A DNA stretch of 64,000 nucleotides from Thinopyrum elongatum. Lineage: Eukaryota; Streptophyta; Magnoliopsida; Poales; Poaceae. The stretch's first letter is position 1, and each line of letters begins with the position of its first letter. The stretch spans positions 207,676,477-207,740,476 of the forward strand of contig CM022301.1 of the NCBI GenBank assembly GCA_011799875.1. The letters run 5' to 3'. Below are positions 10,635-22,711 of the stretch, one piece after another. The position numbers were made by a program, and so were the translations under genes. The notes beneath the pieces are model-generated. The model worked only from the letters and a program-made list of their open reading frames with translations. It was not told the DNA's origin and made no database searches.

Positions 10635-12119
10635 ATGGTTAGACCAGGTGGTCGTGGTCGTGGTACCCCTGAACGCCCACCACCGCCAGACTATATGGCA
10701 GCTATGATGCAACAGTTTGAGTTTAACCGCCAGTTCATGACTGGAATTATGGCTCAGTTTCCGCATCAGAACAACCAGAACCAGAACCCAGCTTCAATAA
10801 CTTTGACAGAGTTTATGCGACTCAACCCAACTCAGTTCTGCAACTCTGACAAGCCACTGGATGCTGATGACTGGCTCCGCGACATCACTCACGAGATGGA
10901 GTCTGCTAATGTCGCCCCTGCCAACTTCGTCAACTTCGCGGCCTTTTTCTTAAAGGGCCCCGCCGCTCAATGGTGGGACACACACAAGCGTACACTGCCT
11001 GTTGGAACAGTCATCACCTGGTATGAGTTCCAGGCTGCTTTCCGTACACGTTACATCCCTCAGGCAATTATGGAACGCATGAAGACCCAGTTCCGCAACC
11101 TCACTCAAGGCAACAAGACTGTCGAAGCTTATCAGCGGGAATTTCTTGATCTCTCCCGCTATGCTGAAGAAGACATCGCCACAGATGCACACGGACAAGA
11201 GAAGTTCCGTAATGGACTCCACCCAGACCTCAAGCTTGCACTTGCTGCTCAAGACTTCAACGACTTTTCAACTCTAGTGAACAAGGCTATTCTTGTTGAG
11301 ACCGCTCAGATGGAACACAAGGACTCGCAGAAGCGCTATCGTGATGCTGGCTCATCTTTGGGCTCAGCACAGAAGCATCGGGTCTGGATTCCCAACAATG
11401 CGTTCCGTCCAAATACCTCTGCGCCAAAGAACAACTATGCTGCACCACGTCTGCCTCCTCCACCACCGAGGCAGCCAAAGGCTCAAGCTATTGAAAATAA
11501 TGCTCCTCTTCGTCCTAAAGATGGTCTGTGCTTCAAGTGCCGCAAACCAGGTCACCAGGCTAAAGACTGCCGCCAGACTCAGAATCAGTTGGCCTTTCCT
11601 CGTACTGGCCGTGGCAATGGTCGTGGCAACAATCAGGCCCGCAACTATAATACTGGGTCTGCTGCACATGGTCGTGGACACGCTTACAACATTGATATTG
11701 AAGAAGTCCAGGATCAACCTGCTACTGTGATGGGTACCCTTTTCGTTAACTTAGTACCCGCTTCTGTATTATTTGATTCAGGAGCATCGCATTCATTCAT
11801 GTCAGAAGCATTTGCATTATCTCATGACATTGCATTCGAAAAGATGGACATGCCAGTAGTTGTCCGCACCCCTAGAGGCCAGTGTCAAACCACTATGATG
11901 GCACACAATGTCCCTGTTGAAATCGAGGGATTCGAATTCTTTGCCTCACCTATTATCCTGAAGTCTTCCGCTATAGACCTCATCCTCGGAATGGATTGGT
12001 TGAAAGCTCACATTGCTTCGATCAATTGTGCCACTAAAGTTATCCAACTTCTTCACCCCTCCGATGAGATAGTGAACTATACCGCCCGCATTACACGGGA
12101 CGCTGAAGCTCAGATATAG
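10635..12119 (+). pseudogene. gag: Gypsy gag and aspartic protease region
   Basis: The start chosen is the ATG at 10635 (MVRPGGRGRG), because the upstream part of the open frame has no Gag character. The Gag domain follows, with the capsid-like phrase FFLKGPAAQWWDT. A CCHC zinc knuckle, CFKCRKPGHQAKDC, lies about residue 300, followed by Arg/Gly-rich sequence for RNA binding. The retroviral-type protease motif FDSGASHSFM lies near residue 380 and the second protease element LILGMDW near residue 450. The frame stops at TAG (12117-12119) and continues in the same frame beyond it. The stop is therefore probably a CAG-to-TAG change within one long polyprotein rather than a natural gag-pol boundary. 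Confidence 0.88.
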
Positions 12120-13592
12120 GTTCTAAATGCTTTGAACGCCTCACCTCTGGAAGGGATCGAGAACGTTCCTGTTGTTCAAGATTTTTCGGACGTCTTTCCA
12201 GAAGAACTTCCAGGAATACCCCCGGCTAGAGCTGTCGAGTTTGCCATTGACTTGAAGCCTGGCACTGTCCCTATTGCCAAGCGTCCTTATAAGATGCCTC
12301 CACACCACCTTCTTGAGCTTAAGGAAGAAATCGACAAGTCACTTAGGAAAGGTTTCATCCGCCCCAGTTCCTCTACTTGGGGAGCACCTTCACTCTTTGT
12401 TAAGAAGAAGGATGGAACTAACCGATTGGTTCAGGATTACTGGCCCATTAACCAAGCCACAATCCAGAATAAATACCCACTACCCCGGATCAATGATCTT
12501 TATGATCAGCTTGCTGGATCCTCTGTCTTCTCGAAACTCGACTTGAGATTGGGTTATCATCAGATCCGTGTTCGTGAAGAGGATATCCGGAAGACTGCCT
12601 TTGTTACTCGATATGGCTCATATGAGTACACCGTCATGTCATTTGGCCTAACGAATGCTCCAGCTACATTCTCCCGTCTAATGAATTATATATTCATGGA
12701 TTACCTCGACAAATTCATCGTAGTTTATCTGGATGATATCCTTATATATTCCAAGAATGAAGAAGAACACGCCGAACATCTTCGGCTTGTATTGGAGAAG
12801 CTACGAGAACATCAGTTGTATGCTAAATTCTCCAAGTGTGAATTCTGGTTATCTGAAGTGACCTATCTTGGTCATGTGATTTCCAAGGATGGCATTGCTG
12901 TTAACCCCGAACGAGTTCAAGCTATTCTTGATTGGACTCCCCCGAAGAATGTCAAGCAAGTCAGAAGTTTTCTCGGACTCGCTAGTTATTGCCGTCGATT
13001 CGTTGAGAACTTTTCCAAAATTGCAAAGCCATTGACGAATCTGCTTCACAAAGGTGTTAAATTTGAGTGGACGGAAAAATGTCAAGAAAGCTTTCAGACA
13101 CTAAAAGATAAGTTAACATCTGCCCCAGTGCTAGCGCCCCCGGATTCCCAAAAATATTTTGTGATATACTATGATGCATCTCGTCAAGGATTAGGTTGTG
13201 TCCTATTGCAAGAACACAAAGTGATTGCTTATGCCTCTCGACAATTGCGTCCTCATGAAGAAAATTACCCAGTGCATGACCTTGAACTTTTTGCGGTTAT
13301 TTATGCTCTGAAGCTATGGCGACATTACCTTCTCGGTAATCGTTGTGAGATATATACGGATCATCAAAGTTTGAAGTACCTATATACTCAACCAGATCTG
13401 AACCTTCGTCAACAAAGATGGCTCGAGACAATAGCTGATTATGATATGAATATCTCATATACCCCTGGCAAGGCTAATGTAATGGCCGATGCTTTGAGCC
13501 GTAAGGCTTATTGCAACAATCTTATGGTTCAGGAAGCACAACCTATGCTTTATGAAGAGCTTCACAAGTTGAACCTCCATATTGTTCCATAG
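12120..13592 (+). pseudogene. pol: Gypsy reverse transcriptase and RNase H segment
   Basis: The segment is in the same frame as gag. The RT palm shows [25 protein letters not shown] and the catalytic YLDDILIYS. The substitutions QDYWPIN (usually QDYRPIN) and DLRLGYHQ (usually DLRSGYHQ) both fit C-to-T change at CpG. The RNase H domain follows with [13 protein letters not shown], the acidic [18 protein letters not shown] and [10 protein letters not shown], ending with MADALSR. A TAG at 13590-13592 interrupts the linker to integrase (VP-stop-GYL) and probably replaced CAG. Both enzymes look complete within this piece. Confidence 0.88.
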
Positions 13593-15062
13593 GGTTATCT
13601 CAAAACCCTGGTTGTCGAACCAGATTTAGAGCACAACATTAAGACTATGCAACGATATGACTCTGAAGTTGAAAGGATCAAGCGATACCTCGAGAAAAGA
13701 AAACCGTCGAAATTCCATCTTGATGATGATGGGATCCTATTCTTCCAACACCGTCTCTTCGTACCCAAGTTCAAGGATGAGAGGGAACACGTTATGAAAG
13801 AAGCTCATGACACTCCTCTGTCAATTCATCCTGGTAGCACAAAGATGTACCGTGACATTTGTCAGAGATACTGGTGGCCTAATATGAAGCGAGATATTGC
13901 TCGTTATGTTTCTGAGTGTGACGTCTGCCGACGCATTAAAGAAGAACATCAAAGGCCTGCTGGAACTCTGCAACCCCTTGCAATTCCTGAATGGAAATGG
14001 GACAAGGTCCAAATGGACTTCATTACTGGTTTTCCCAGATCTTAGAAGGGCCATGATGCTATTTTTGTCGTCATTGACCGATTCTCCAAGGTTGCTCACT
14101 TTCTTCCAGTTAAGGAGACAATCACTGCTAGCCAGGTAGCGGACTTGTATGTTTCCCGAATTGTGTTACTCCATGGTGTTCCATTGGAGATCAGTTCTGA
14201 TCGTGGTAGCCTCTTCACCTCCAGATTCTGGAGTAGTTTCCAAGAAGCTATGGGAACTCATCTGTCTTTCAGCACCGCTTTTCACCCTCAGTCACAGGGT
14301 CAAGTTGAACGAGTTAATCAAGTGCTCGAAGATATGCTTCGAGCTTGCGTCATCTCCTTCGGTAAGAAATGGGAGGAATCTCTCCCGTATGCCGAATTCT
14401 CTTACAACAATAGCTATCAAGCTAGCTTGAAGATGGCACCGTTTGAAGTTCTATACGGTCGTAAGTGTCGAACCCCTCTGAATTGGTCAGAAACTGGGGA
14501 ACGCTCACTCGTCGGACCAGACATTATCCAACAAGCAGAAGAACAAGTACGCATTGTCCGTGAACATCTGAAAACTGCTCAGTCTCGTCAGAAGAGCAAC
14601 TATGACCGAAAGCACCAGGAAATGGTCTATCAACCTGGCGAGCAAGCTTACCTCCGCGTCACTCCGTTGAAAGGCACTCATCGGTTCGGAATCAAAGGCA
14701 AGTTCGCTCCTCGCTACATTGGCCCGTTCCGTATTCTTGCCGGTCGAGGAGAAGTGGCATATCAATTGCAATTGCCGCCAAGTCTTTCTCAAGTACATGA
14801 TGTCTTTCATGTATCCCAACTCCATCGCTGCTTCAAGGATCCTATTCGAGCTGTGAATCATGAAGTGCTTGAATTACGGGAAGATCTGTCTTATCCAGAA
14901 TATCCCATCCGTATTCTTGAACAAGCTGAACGTCGGACTCGTCAGAAGTCAATCAAATTCCTCAAGGTTCAGTGGTCGAATCATTCTGAAGATGAAGCCA
15001 CTTGGGAACGTGAGGATCGTCTTCGCGAAGAATACCCCTCTTTCTTTCAGTCTTCCTCTTAA
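13593..15062 (+). pseudogene. pol: Gypsy integrase with chromodomain-like tail
   Basis: It continues in the same frame. The zinc-binding HHCC region includes HPGSTKMYRDICQRYWWP and CDVCRRIK. The catalytic triad is visible as MDFITG, SSDRGSLF and GQVERVNQ. A TAG at 14043-14045 cuts the catalytic core between the first Asp and the rest (FPRS-stop-KGHDAIF). The family usually has Gln at this position, so CAG-to-TAG is likely. The C-terminal part has the GPFRIL and VFHVSQL motifs of the Gypsy integrase tail. It ends with a chromodomain-like stretch, VQWSNHSEDEATWERED, which in chromoviruses guides insertion into heterochromatin. The stop is at 15060-15062. Confidence 0.87.
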
Positions 15063-15086
15063 TTCTCGGGACGAGAATTCTTGATA

Positions 15087-15098
15087 GATGAGGAGAAT
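15087..15098 (+). promoter_or_regulatory. Polypurine tract of the Gypsy element
   Basis: GATGAGGAGAA lies directly before the 3' LTR start and would prime plus-strand DNA synthesis. Confidence 0.7.
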
Positions 15099-16326
15099 TG
15101 TAACACCCCATGTTATTAGCCACAGTAATCACTTTTGATAATGACAAGTCAGCATGTTTAATAGTGCATAATCATCATTAGCATCATATTGCATTTCAAC
15201 TCCTAAGACAAAATTCAATATTTAAATGAAAGTGGAAAATAAAAGTTGTCCAACATAGAAACTAAAATGTTTAATAAATAACAAATATTGCAGAGGCTAT
15301 TCTAAAATTGTAACCAACAATTAATAAATTAATTAGGTGGCACTAACATTACCAAAACAGTAGGATTAATGCATTTTATTTATTATAAAAATTGTGAGAA
15401 CTCCAATTGCCTACAAATCAATTTTTGACAGTGGCAGATATTGCCTAGTAATTAATGGAACAATTGCCATGTTTTACAAAAATCATATTGTGGCCTAACT
15501 AATTATAAAACAGGAGATAGGAATAAATAAAAAGAAAAAGGTAAAACAAAACAAAACAAAAAAATAAAAAGAGAAAACCCCCTGGCCCAACTGGGCCACA
15601 GCCCAGTCGGCCGGCCCACCCGCGCCCCCCTGGCCTATACCCCCATGGAGACCCCCAGAAACCCTAGCCCACTCCCCCACTTCCCTCCCTCCCGATCCAC
15701 TCTCTCCCTCTCCTCTGGATCGAGATCCAGGGAGAGGAGGCCGCCGACGCCGCTGCCTTGCCGCGCGTGGACGCCGTCGCCACCTCGTCCCCGCCGCTGG
15801 ACTGCCCTGCCCCGCCTCTCCATCGCCGGCTCCACCAAGCCTCGCCGTCCCTCTCCTCTGCAAAGAACGGTGAGGCCACCGGCCTCCGTCGCCCCCGCCC
15901 CTACCCCTCTCTCCCCTCGGTCACCGCCGTCTCGCCGCGCGCCCGCTCGCCCCTGCTGCTTTGGCCACCGACCCCGCGCTGCGCTGCCAGGCCCGACCGC
16001 GCCGTCCCTGCCGCGCGTCCACCGCGCCCTCGCGCCGGCCTGCGCCGCTCCGACCCCGCCACCGCACGCTTGCACGCCCCGCACCCGCTGCCGCAGCTCG
16101 CCTGCATCGCGCGCGCACGCAGCCCGCGCTCGCCCCGCTCGCCGCCCGCGATCACCGCGCCCGGCGCCCTGTCCGTGCCCGCGCGCCCGTGCGCACGCGC
16201 CCACCCTGGATGGCCTCCTGGGCCACTGCCTAGTTGGGCCCGACGCCCTGTGCCACTGACAGAACGGGCCCACGGCCCAGAAACGTTTTAAAAAAAAGAA
16301 AGAAATGGAAATAAAATGAATTAGTA

Positions 16327-16357
<31 letters not shown>

Positions 16358-18868
16358 TTAATTAATTAATTTAATTCATCTGATTAGGTTAATCTAATTA
16401 GTTAATTAGTTTAATTAAATAGTAATTAATTAGTTAATCACTAATTATCTGGTCAGAGTATGACAGGTGGGACCCACATGTCAGGATGACTGCTGACGTC
16501 ATGATGAGGTCAGCATACACTGTTTTGGATAATGTTTAATTTAAATAAATAATTAAATTCCAGAAATTAATTAAAACTTTAGAAAATCATATTAAATAAT
16601 CCGTAACTCCGATGAAGGTACTTTGTACATGAAACTTGCTCAGAATTCCGATACGAACCCGAATACGCCCTCCGTATTCCTGTCAGATGCCTCTAGCTAT
16701 AAGAACATTGAACTTTTAGACCGATTTCGATAAATGAATAGTGCCCAACTTTAATTAAATAAATCCGAATAAATTTCTAAATTAACTAAATCATTTAGTT
16801 AGGCAGTAGAATACCCCAGCATATCATTTAGACATGTCATGCATATTGTTTGCGTTTTGCCGTGGATTTATTGTTTCTCTCCCCCCCTTCTCTCTCGATA
16901 GATGCCGAGACCGACGACGCTGCACCTGGGTACGACTACACTACCGACGAGCAGCCCGTTGACGAACCCTCTCTCTTGCCAGAGCAACCAGGCAAGCCCC
17001 CCCTTGAGCATCCAGATATCGCCCATTCTATTCTCCTGCTTGCATTAGATTTTGCTACTGTTAATGTATGCTCCTATTCTGATGCATAGCCTGCTTTTGT
17101 AACCTGTTCATTGTTACCTTACCTGCCTATGATAAACTGTTTAGTATAGGTTGGTAGTGAACCATCAGTGACCCCCACCACCTTACCCTTGTTGCCCCTG
17201 CTTGATCATCGACGACTCGATCAACGTGATCGTCGACCAGAGACCGACACCTCACTTCACACCCCCTTAGTTGTACGACTCTGCATAGTTACTATCGAGT
17301 GCCGAGGGTGATACCTCGTAACGCAGTCCTGGTGAATACTCTGTAGTGTAGCTATTCGGTCGTGGTCATCGAGGGTGATTCCTCCTTCTCCATTTCCGAT
17401 ACGACTCTGTCATGCAACCCTCAGTGTGAACCTCGAGGGTGATGCCTCATACGTTCACCCTGATGATTTCATCGAGTGGAATCCGCCGAGGGTGATTCCT
17501 CGGGTTTTCCCCTTTGATGTTATGACCACACGGTTACCTTGACCTTTGTTACAGGCGGGTCCACCCTGGTGGGTACCCGCTGGGGATCTATGATGTCGAG
17601 TGTGCCGGAGGGGCACTCGAGTGTGATATTGTGGCGGAGCATTAGAGACTCCGATTGTCTCCGCATGATACTAATGAGCCTATTGGATTTGGGTGTGTGA
17701 TCTGAGTGGGTCGACGTGCCCTATACGCACTACCACCACGCGAGATAATGGTTATGGGGCCCTCTGCTCTCCCGAAAGCTCGTCTGACGTCACGATTCAC
17801 CGTGCGGGCTGATCGCCGGGACTGGGCTGGATACTTCACTGACGAGTTCAGTGTCGCGCCTGCACCCCGGCCAGCCATGCAACGCGCAGGGTGCCCAGGG
17901 TGATGGCCCAAGACCTCTGGGTGCATAGGTTAGTCCGGCGTGCTGACCTCTCTGCCGAGCCTAGGTAGGGCGTTGCTTCATGTTGATCTTCCGAGGACGG
18001 GCATTACCCAGCAAGTGTGTCCAGCCAGAGTTGATCGAGCGTGTTGGGTAACAGTAGTGCACCCCTGCAGGGATGAATGATCTATCGATAGCCGGTCCTA
18101 CGGTAAAGGACGCTCAGTTTGTGTATCCTGATCTACTACTTGAACTGGATACATTGTTATTTAATTGAAGCTTCGGGATCGCTTTCTCGCAGGGAGTCGA
18201 GGAAGGATCTCTAGGCTTTGCTTCAACATGTTTGCTAAATAAAATGCTATTCTACTCTCTTCTACTGCTGCAAGATGATGGCCTCGTGAAGATGTTTGAA
18301 GATGCTAGTCTTCGATAGGACTAGGCCTTCTCTCTATTCTGCATTTCTGCAGCCCAGTCCACATATACAGCCTTTCTCCATTGATAATGTTGCATATGTA
18401 GTATAGATCCTTGCTTGCTGAGTACTTCGGATGAGTACTCACGGTTGCTTTACTTTCTTTTTTCCCCATATCCCACTTTGATGATACATCAGACGATGGA
18501 GCCCCGGAGCCAGATGCCACCTCAGGAGCTTACTACCAGGAGGGTCCTGAGGGCACGTACTACTGGATCGAGCCAGCCGACCAGGAGTAGGATCGGAGGC
18601 TCCCAGGCAGGAGGCCAACGCCTTTCGATCTAGTATCATTGTTTGTGCTAGCCTTCTTAAGGCAAAACTTGTCTAACTATGTCTGTACTCAGATAATATT
18701 TGTATGACTGACTATGTATTCGGATCTTCGGATCCCTGGTCTGTAATATTGTGGATCTCCATTTAAATTGTGTTAGAGTTGTGTTGTGATATCTTCCCGT
18801 GAGTCCCTGTGCTTGATCGTACATGTTTGCGTGTATGATTAGTGTACGATTGAGCCGGGGGCGCCACA
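15099..18868 (+). repeat. 3' LTR of the Gypsy element (3,770 bp)
   Basis: It starts TGTAACACCCCATG and ends GGGCGCCACA, followed by the target duplication CGCGGG. In sampled parts it is about 97% identical to the 5' LTR by eye, with several indels in simple-sequence runs. Many differences are C/T or G/A. Confidence 0.92.
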
Positions 18869-19737
18869 CGCGGGCACTGTCGCCCCCTTTGTTGTTATCC
18901 ATCTTGCACTCGTACAGTGTCACAAGCTAGCTGCACCCCCTTCCCCCCACCACACACACACACCTCTCCCTCTCTTCGTCACTCCAGGTGTTCTTTATAT
19001 CTGACACATGCATGCATGTGCACCAATCGATTTCCCTCTATGTGTAGCCAGGTCTCTCGCTATTTCCCCACACAAAATGTTCGATATATATCTCTAGTTA
19101 AGTCTCCCCCTCTTTACCCACGTACACATCGACCGAACCACGACCTCTCTACATAGGACCGCCTACCACACACACATTAATTGTCCCTCCCCGTCTCATC
19201 ATCCATGCCTTCCCCTTTGTCTATCGACCAGACAAGCGCGCCCACGCACATTATCGTCCCCTCTCTTTAATTATCGATCTCGCACTTGTACTCCTTCCTT
19301 GTCTTCGCCTAGTTGGCCTCTCGCATAATCTTCCAACATGCCCCCCCCCCTCTTTCCTAGAGCTTGTACGCTCGTAAAGTTCTTCCCTCTATCTGTGTCT
19401 ATCGATATGTCGCGTAAATGATCCCTCCCCCTCTCTTCTAGTATATCGCCCCCTCCACATACATATACTATGTATTCAGGCCTCTCTTTGACAGAAACAT
19501 ATGTATAGAGGCATGTCGGACACACCATCTCTCTCCCTCTCTCTCTCTAACACACCCACCACTAGGTGGAGCCGTGGAGGACATGCATGAAGAGAAGAGG
19601 TGCACACACGCACGCACTGCCTCCCTCACACACACACGCGGGTACACGGTGGAGCATATTTCTCTAAGGAGAGTTAGCCCTCGTGATAATTTGACGCATG
19701 TTGAAAGACTTGTTAGATGATGTGGCACTAGTACTTC
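18869..19737. other. Host flank, CA/CT-rich low-complexity DNA
   Basis: No gene is supported. Many ACACAC, CTCTCT and CCCTCCC runs occur, and the style matches the left flank at 5855-6150. A short phrase near 19570-19640 (GAAGAGGTGCACACACGCACGCACT) recurs at about 21430-21450, showing local duplication. Confidence 0.55.
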
Positions 19738-20021
19738 GAGCATGGTTAATAGTATAGCCAACAACCGGCTATATGGAGTTGCCATGTCATATAGTCAACC
19801 TAATAGCCAACATGTATAGTATAGCTAGTTGCTAAGCAGTACACTTTATTAATGCATGGCCCACTGTACACTCTCACAATGTTTCTTGGAGTCCGTGCTA
19901 TAGCCGGCTGTTAATCTATAGCCGGCTTCCCTTCTCTCTCCTCTTCTCTCTCATCCAACTCAACACAAATATAATTGTTTAATCATTATAGCCTGCTGAC
20001 TGTAACTTATTATACTTGCTC
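19738..20021 (-). mobile_element. Tourist/Harbinger-like MITE, copy 1
   Basis: The left end GAGCATGGTTAATAGTATAGCC and the right end TATTATACTTGCTC form imperfect terminal inverted repeats, sharing GAGCA.G.T.AATA. The interior has several copies of TATAGCCGGCT and a CTCTCTCCTC tract. The element at 25366-25650 has the same ends and interior in the opposite orientation. Copy 1 lacks a clean target duplication. It has no coding capacity. Confidence 0.65.
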
Positions 20022-20574
20022 TTTCGGTACGTGCAAAGCAAGTAGGAAACAAAATACGAGAAAGTTTTTGTTTCGGGAGATGTCTCTCTTTTTCAGTCAA
20101 TATATTTTTGAATAAAATGATGGGGGAGGGGGCATCAATGAAGCCACGTGGCACATGTGGAGGTGTTGTTTGCCAGCTTCTTGTGTGGATTGATCACACT
20201 GACATGCTAATGCTTCCAGAAGAACATAGACACTGCTGGGTACAATGAGGTTACTGTAGACGTGAATCCCAGCCATTCCGAGGCACTTAGACCATTGGAT
20301 CAACATCAATGAACGGCTAATATCGCGTCACACATGAAATTGAGAATTTCTAAACTGATTATAGAAATAGCCAGCAGCAGGCTACTCATTTTTTGCTCTG
20401 AGAGGTTGCGAGCGTCTGGCTCCACCATGATGGCCTCTGAGAACGCGGGCCCACGTACGCGTCCGAGAAATGTATGTAATGAGGAATTCTAGCAACCGAT
20501 TCTCATTAAGGAGTCAAAGAAAGTGTTACCCTTTACAAATTGAGTTAGGCGGTAAACTTACAGCCCGTCACACT
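20022..20574. other. Unannotated stretch
   Basis: I see no gene, repeat border or RNA here. Composition is mixed. Confidence 0.4.
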
Positions 20575-20862
20575 GGCGTCGCCCCAACACACGGTCGGTC
20601 CGGCCCGCCGCTCACCGAAGGGACGCGCATCGGCTTGGTGCATCACTGACACGTGTGACCGCATGTAAGCAATAGCACCAACACACGGTCGGTCCGGCCC
20701 GCCGCTTACCGAAGGGACGCGCATCATCTTGGAACATCACTTACATGTGTGATCGCATGTTAGCAGTAGCATGAATAGACGGTATGTCCGGCCCTTCGCT
20801 CACCGAAGTGACGCGCATCGGCTTGGTACATCACTTATGTTCGACCGCATGTGAGCAGTAGC
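20575..20862. repeat. 94-bp tandem repeat, three copies
   Basis: The word ACGGTCGGTCCGGCCC and its variants begin at 20591, 20685 and 20779, an exact 94-bp period. Each unit continues with CGCTCACCGAAGGGACGCGC and TTGG..CATCACT..ACATGTGTGA.CGCATGT.AGCA. The third copy is the most diverged. Degenerate relatives are found at 26100-26275. Confidence 0.85.
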
Positions 20863-20929
20863 AAACCAACAGGCAAGCTCCCCCGCCTACCATGAGCCAA
20901 AAGCCTAGCCTTTTATTGTAGATCCCTTT

Positions 20930-21140
20930 AAAAAATGAAGATCGCACATAGGAGCAGACCATGGCAGTTGCGAACGCTCGTGTGGCAGTTTCATGGGTAG
21001 GGGAGGGGCGTGGTGTGGCAATTTTGTAAAATGCCATGGCACTTCTTTTTCTACTGCTACTTTCGTCCAATAACTGGCACCGTTGGATACAGATCTTACG
21101 GTTATTGGGGCGTTCACCAGGAATAGCCTCATGGCGAGCT
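20930..21140. repeat. Diverged third copy of the duplicated block seen at 23.1 and 24.0 kb
   Basis: Phrases shared with 23980-24130 include CATGGCAGTTG.GAAC.CTCG.GTGGCAG, GTAGGGGAGGG.CGTGGTGTGGCA, and CCACCGTTGGAT followed by ATCTTAC. The order is the same in both places. Confidence 0.6.
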
Positions 21141-21208
21141 ATTGACTAGTCTTTTTTTCCACACGCATTACATCGACACATATCATCTCTCTCCCTCTTT
21201 CCTATGCA

Positions 21209-21436
21209 CACACCTAGTCTCTTGGGACTTCTCGCACACACCATCTCTAGCTCTCTAGGTTGATTCCACCCACATAAACTTGTACTCTATGTTTAGTACA
21301 TTGTACATGAAGGGAAGAGGTACACCTAGTCTCTCGGGACTTCTCGCACACACCATCTCTAGCTCTCTAGGTTGATGCCACCCACATACACTTGTACTCT
21401 ATGTTTAGTACATTGTACATGAAGATAAGAGGTGCA
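21209..21436. repeat. 112-bp tandem duplication
   Basis: CACCTAGTCTCTTGGGACTTC at 21211 repeats at 21323, and the next ~110 bp match almost base for base, including TAGCTCTCTAGGTTGAT and GTTTAGTACATTGTACATGAAG. It has no coding function. Confidence 0.85.
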
Positions 21437-21959
21437 CGCACGCACTCATCCTCTCTCACACACGCATCTGTAGCTACGAATTGTAGTGTTCTCAACCATC
21501 CGATTGGCTCTATCAAAGATTCACGTTGCTCCTTGGCCTTGAGATTGAGAGGTTTAAAACGCAGAGGCTCAGCTGGAGGCGCGAGGTTTTGGTTAATGTG
21601 CGGGCCGCACACGGCACCAACACGACATGAGCTTGGTCTGCCTGGTGCGTAGTCGGGTGAGTACTACTAGTAGTAGTACTACTTTGATGTGTCGCGTCAA
21701 CTCGCGGAAGTATGCAACACTTCCTCAACAAACAAGCATATAAGCAGCTTACATTTAGGTTTACTTCTTACCCAAAGGATCTTATATCCAACAGACACAA
21801 AATATCTCTTCGACTGTTGGAAATTACTTTAACTGCTGACCTAATGTCGAAGTAATTGCTTCATCACCACCAAAATCCACCATCTCTTAAGCTAAAGTAG
21901 ACCGAGCTAAACCCTATATTAGCATATCACTAAGATAAATAGATGGCATGCAGAATCAT
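21437..21959. other. Unannotated stretch downstream of the SINA-like pseudogene
   Basis: No gene is seen. A TACTACTAGTAGTAGTACTAC palindromic run lies near 21664. The region may hold the 3' flank of the minus-strand pseudogene. Confidence 0.4.
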
Positions 21960-22679
21960 TTAGGAGGTGAGCCTGTCAATATGAATGTGGAGGGACACCG
22001 TCCTCGACAACCCAACCCCGGCCAACAGCTTGGGCGGCACTATGAAGAAGGTTAGCTCCTGCACGGCACTGGCGCCGGGCTCCTTGCTACTTGTCACCTC
22101 GATTTCCACCTTGACGGCATCGGTCCTGCCTTTGGGCTCCCCCAGTGGGCTGTTCGCCCACACCTTGGCCACGTAGTGTGGCGGTGGGAACGCCCCTGCT
22201 CTAATGCAGACGACCGACACGATGATAGGCGCACCAATGTCGAGCACACCGCCGACCACAAAAAACGCGCGGCCGTCCTCCTCCGCGAACAGCAAGCGCC
22301 GTGGCTCCGACACCGGCACCTGCAGTTGGAGCACCTTGCCGTACTGGATCCTGTGCATGGGCATGGGATGCATGGTTCTGATGTGGTGGGGGAGCGCCGG
22401 CGGTGGGCCCTCATAGCCGCAGACGGGCACGGGGCATTTGCAGGGCGCGAGTGGACACACGCTCTGGTGATCGATGAGCTTGTGCTAAGTGACGTAGAGC
22501 CCATAGCCTTCGTGCGGGCACTCCACCCTCACCGAGGAGAGGACGGCGTCCATCACCATGTTGCGCACGTCAAAGGGGCGGAGGCACAAGGGGCAGTGGA
22601 GCAAGGTGAGGTCCATAGAGACCTCCATCGTTGGGTCCTGTTCCGTCGGCATGATCTCACCCTCCTCGTGCACCACCAT
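21960..22679 (-). pseudogene. SINA-like E3 ubiquitin-ligase pseudogene, RING truncated
   Basis: One minus-strand frame runs from MVVHEEGEIMPTEQ (22679) to TAA at 21960. It contains the start of a RING finger, LHCPLCLRPF, then jumps directly to MDAVLSSVRVECPHEG. In the SINA-like family the rest of the RING and the first zinc residues lie between these motifs, so about 30 codons appear deleted. A TAG at 22485-22487 replaces what is usually Tyr (YVT-stop-HKL). One zinc-finger Cys is Tyr (HEGYG for HEGCG). Downstream the SIAH-type Cys/His motifs CPLAPCKCPVPVCGYEG and HHIRTMH remain, followed by a substrate-binding-like domain. Intact homologues ubiquitinate target proteins in the cytosol and nucleus. 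This copy cannot form a RING. Family call is strong. Confidence 0.8.
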
Positions 22680-22711
22680 CTCTCACTTTAGGTCCGGGGC
22701 ATTAGAAAGTT

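Larger units (their letters stand above)
6151..18868 (+). mobile_element. Complete Ty3/Gypsy LTR retrotransposon with ~3.75-kb LTRs (chromovirus, Tekay-like)
   Basis: Direct repeats begin TGTAACACCCCATG at 6151 and 15099 and end GGGGGCGCCACA at 9904 and 18868. The element is flanked by CGCGGG on both sides (6145-6150 and 18869-18874). A methionine-tRNA-type primer-binding site follows the 5' LTR, and a purine tract precedes the 3' LTR. The domain order gag, protease, reverse transcriptase, RNase H, integrase and a chromodomain-like tail is that of Gypsy chromoviruses. Very long LTRs with a Met PBS suggest the Tekay/Del clade, which is inference. The coding frame is broken by three TAG stops, so this copy cannot make its polyprotein without readthrough. 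Confidence 0.93.
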
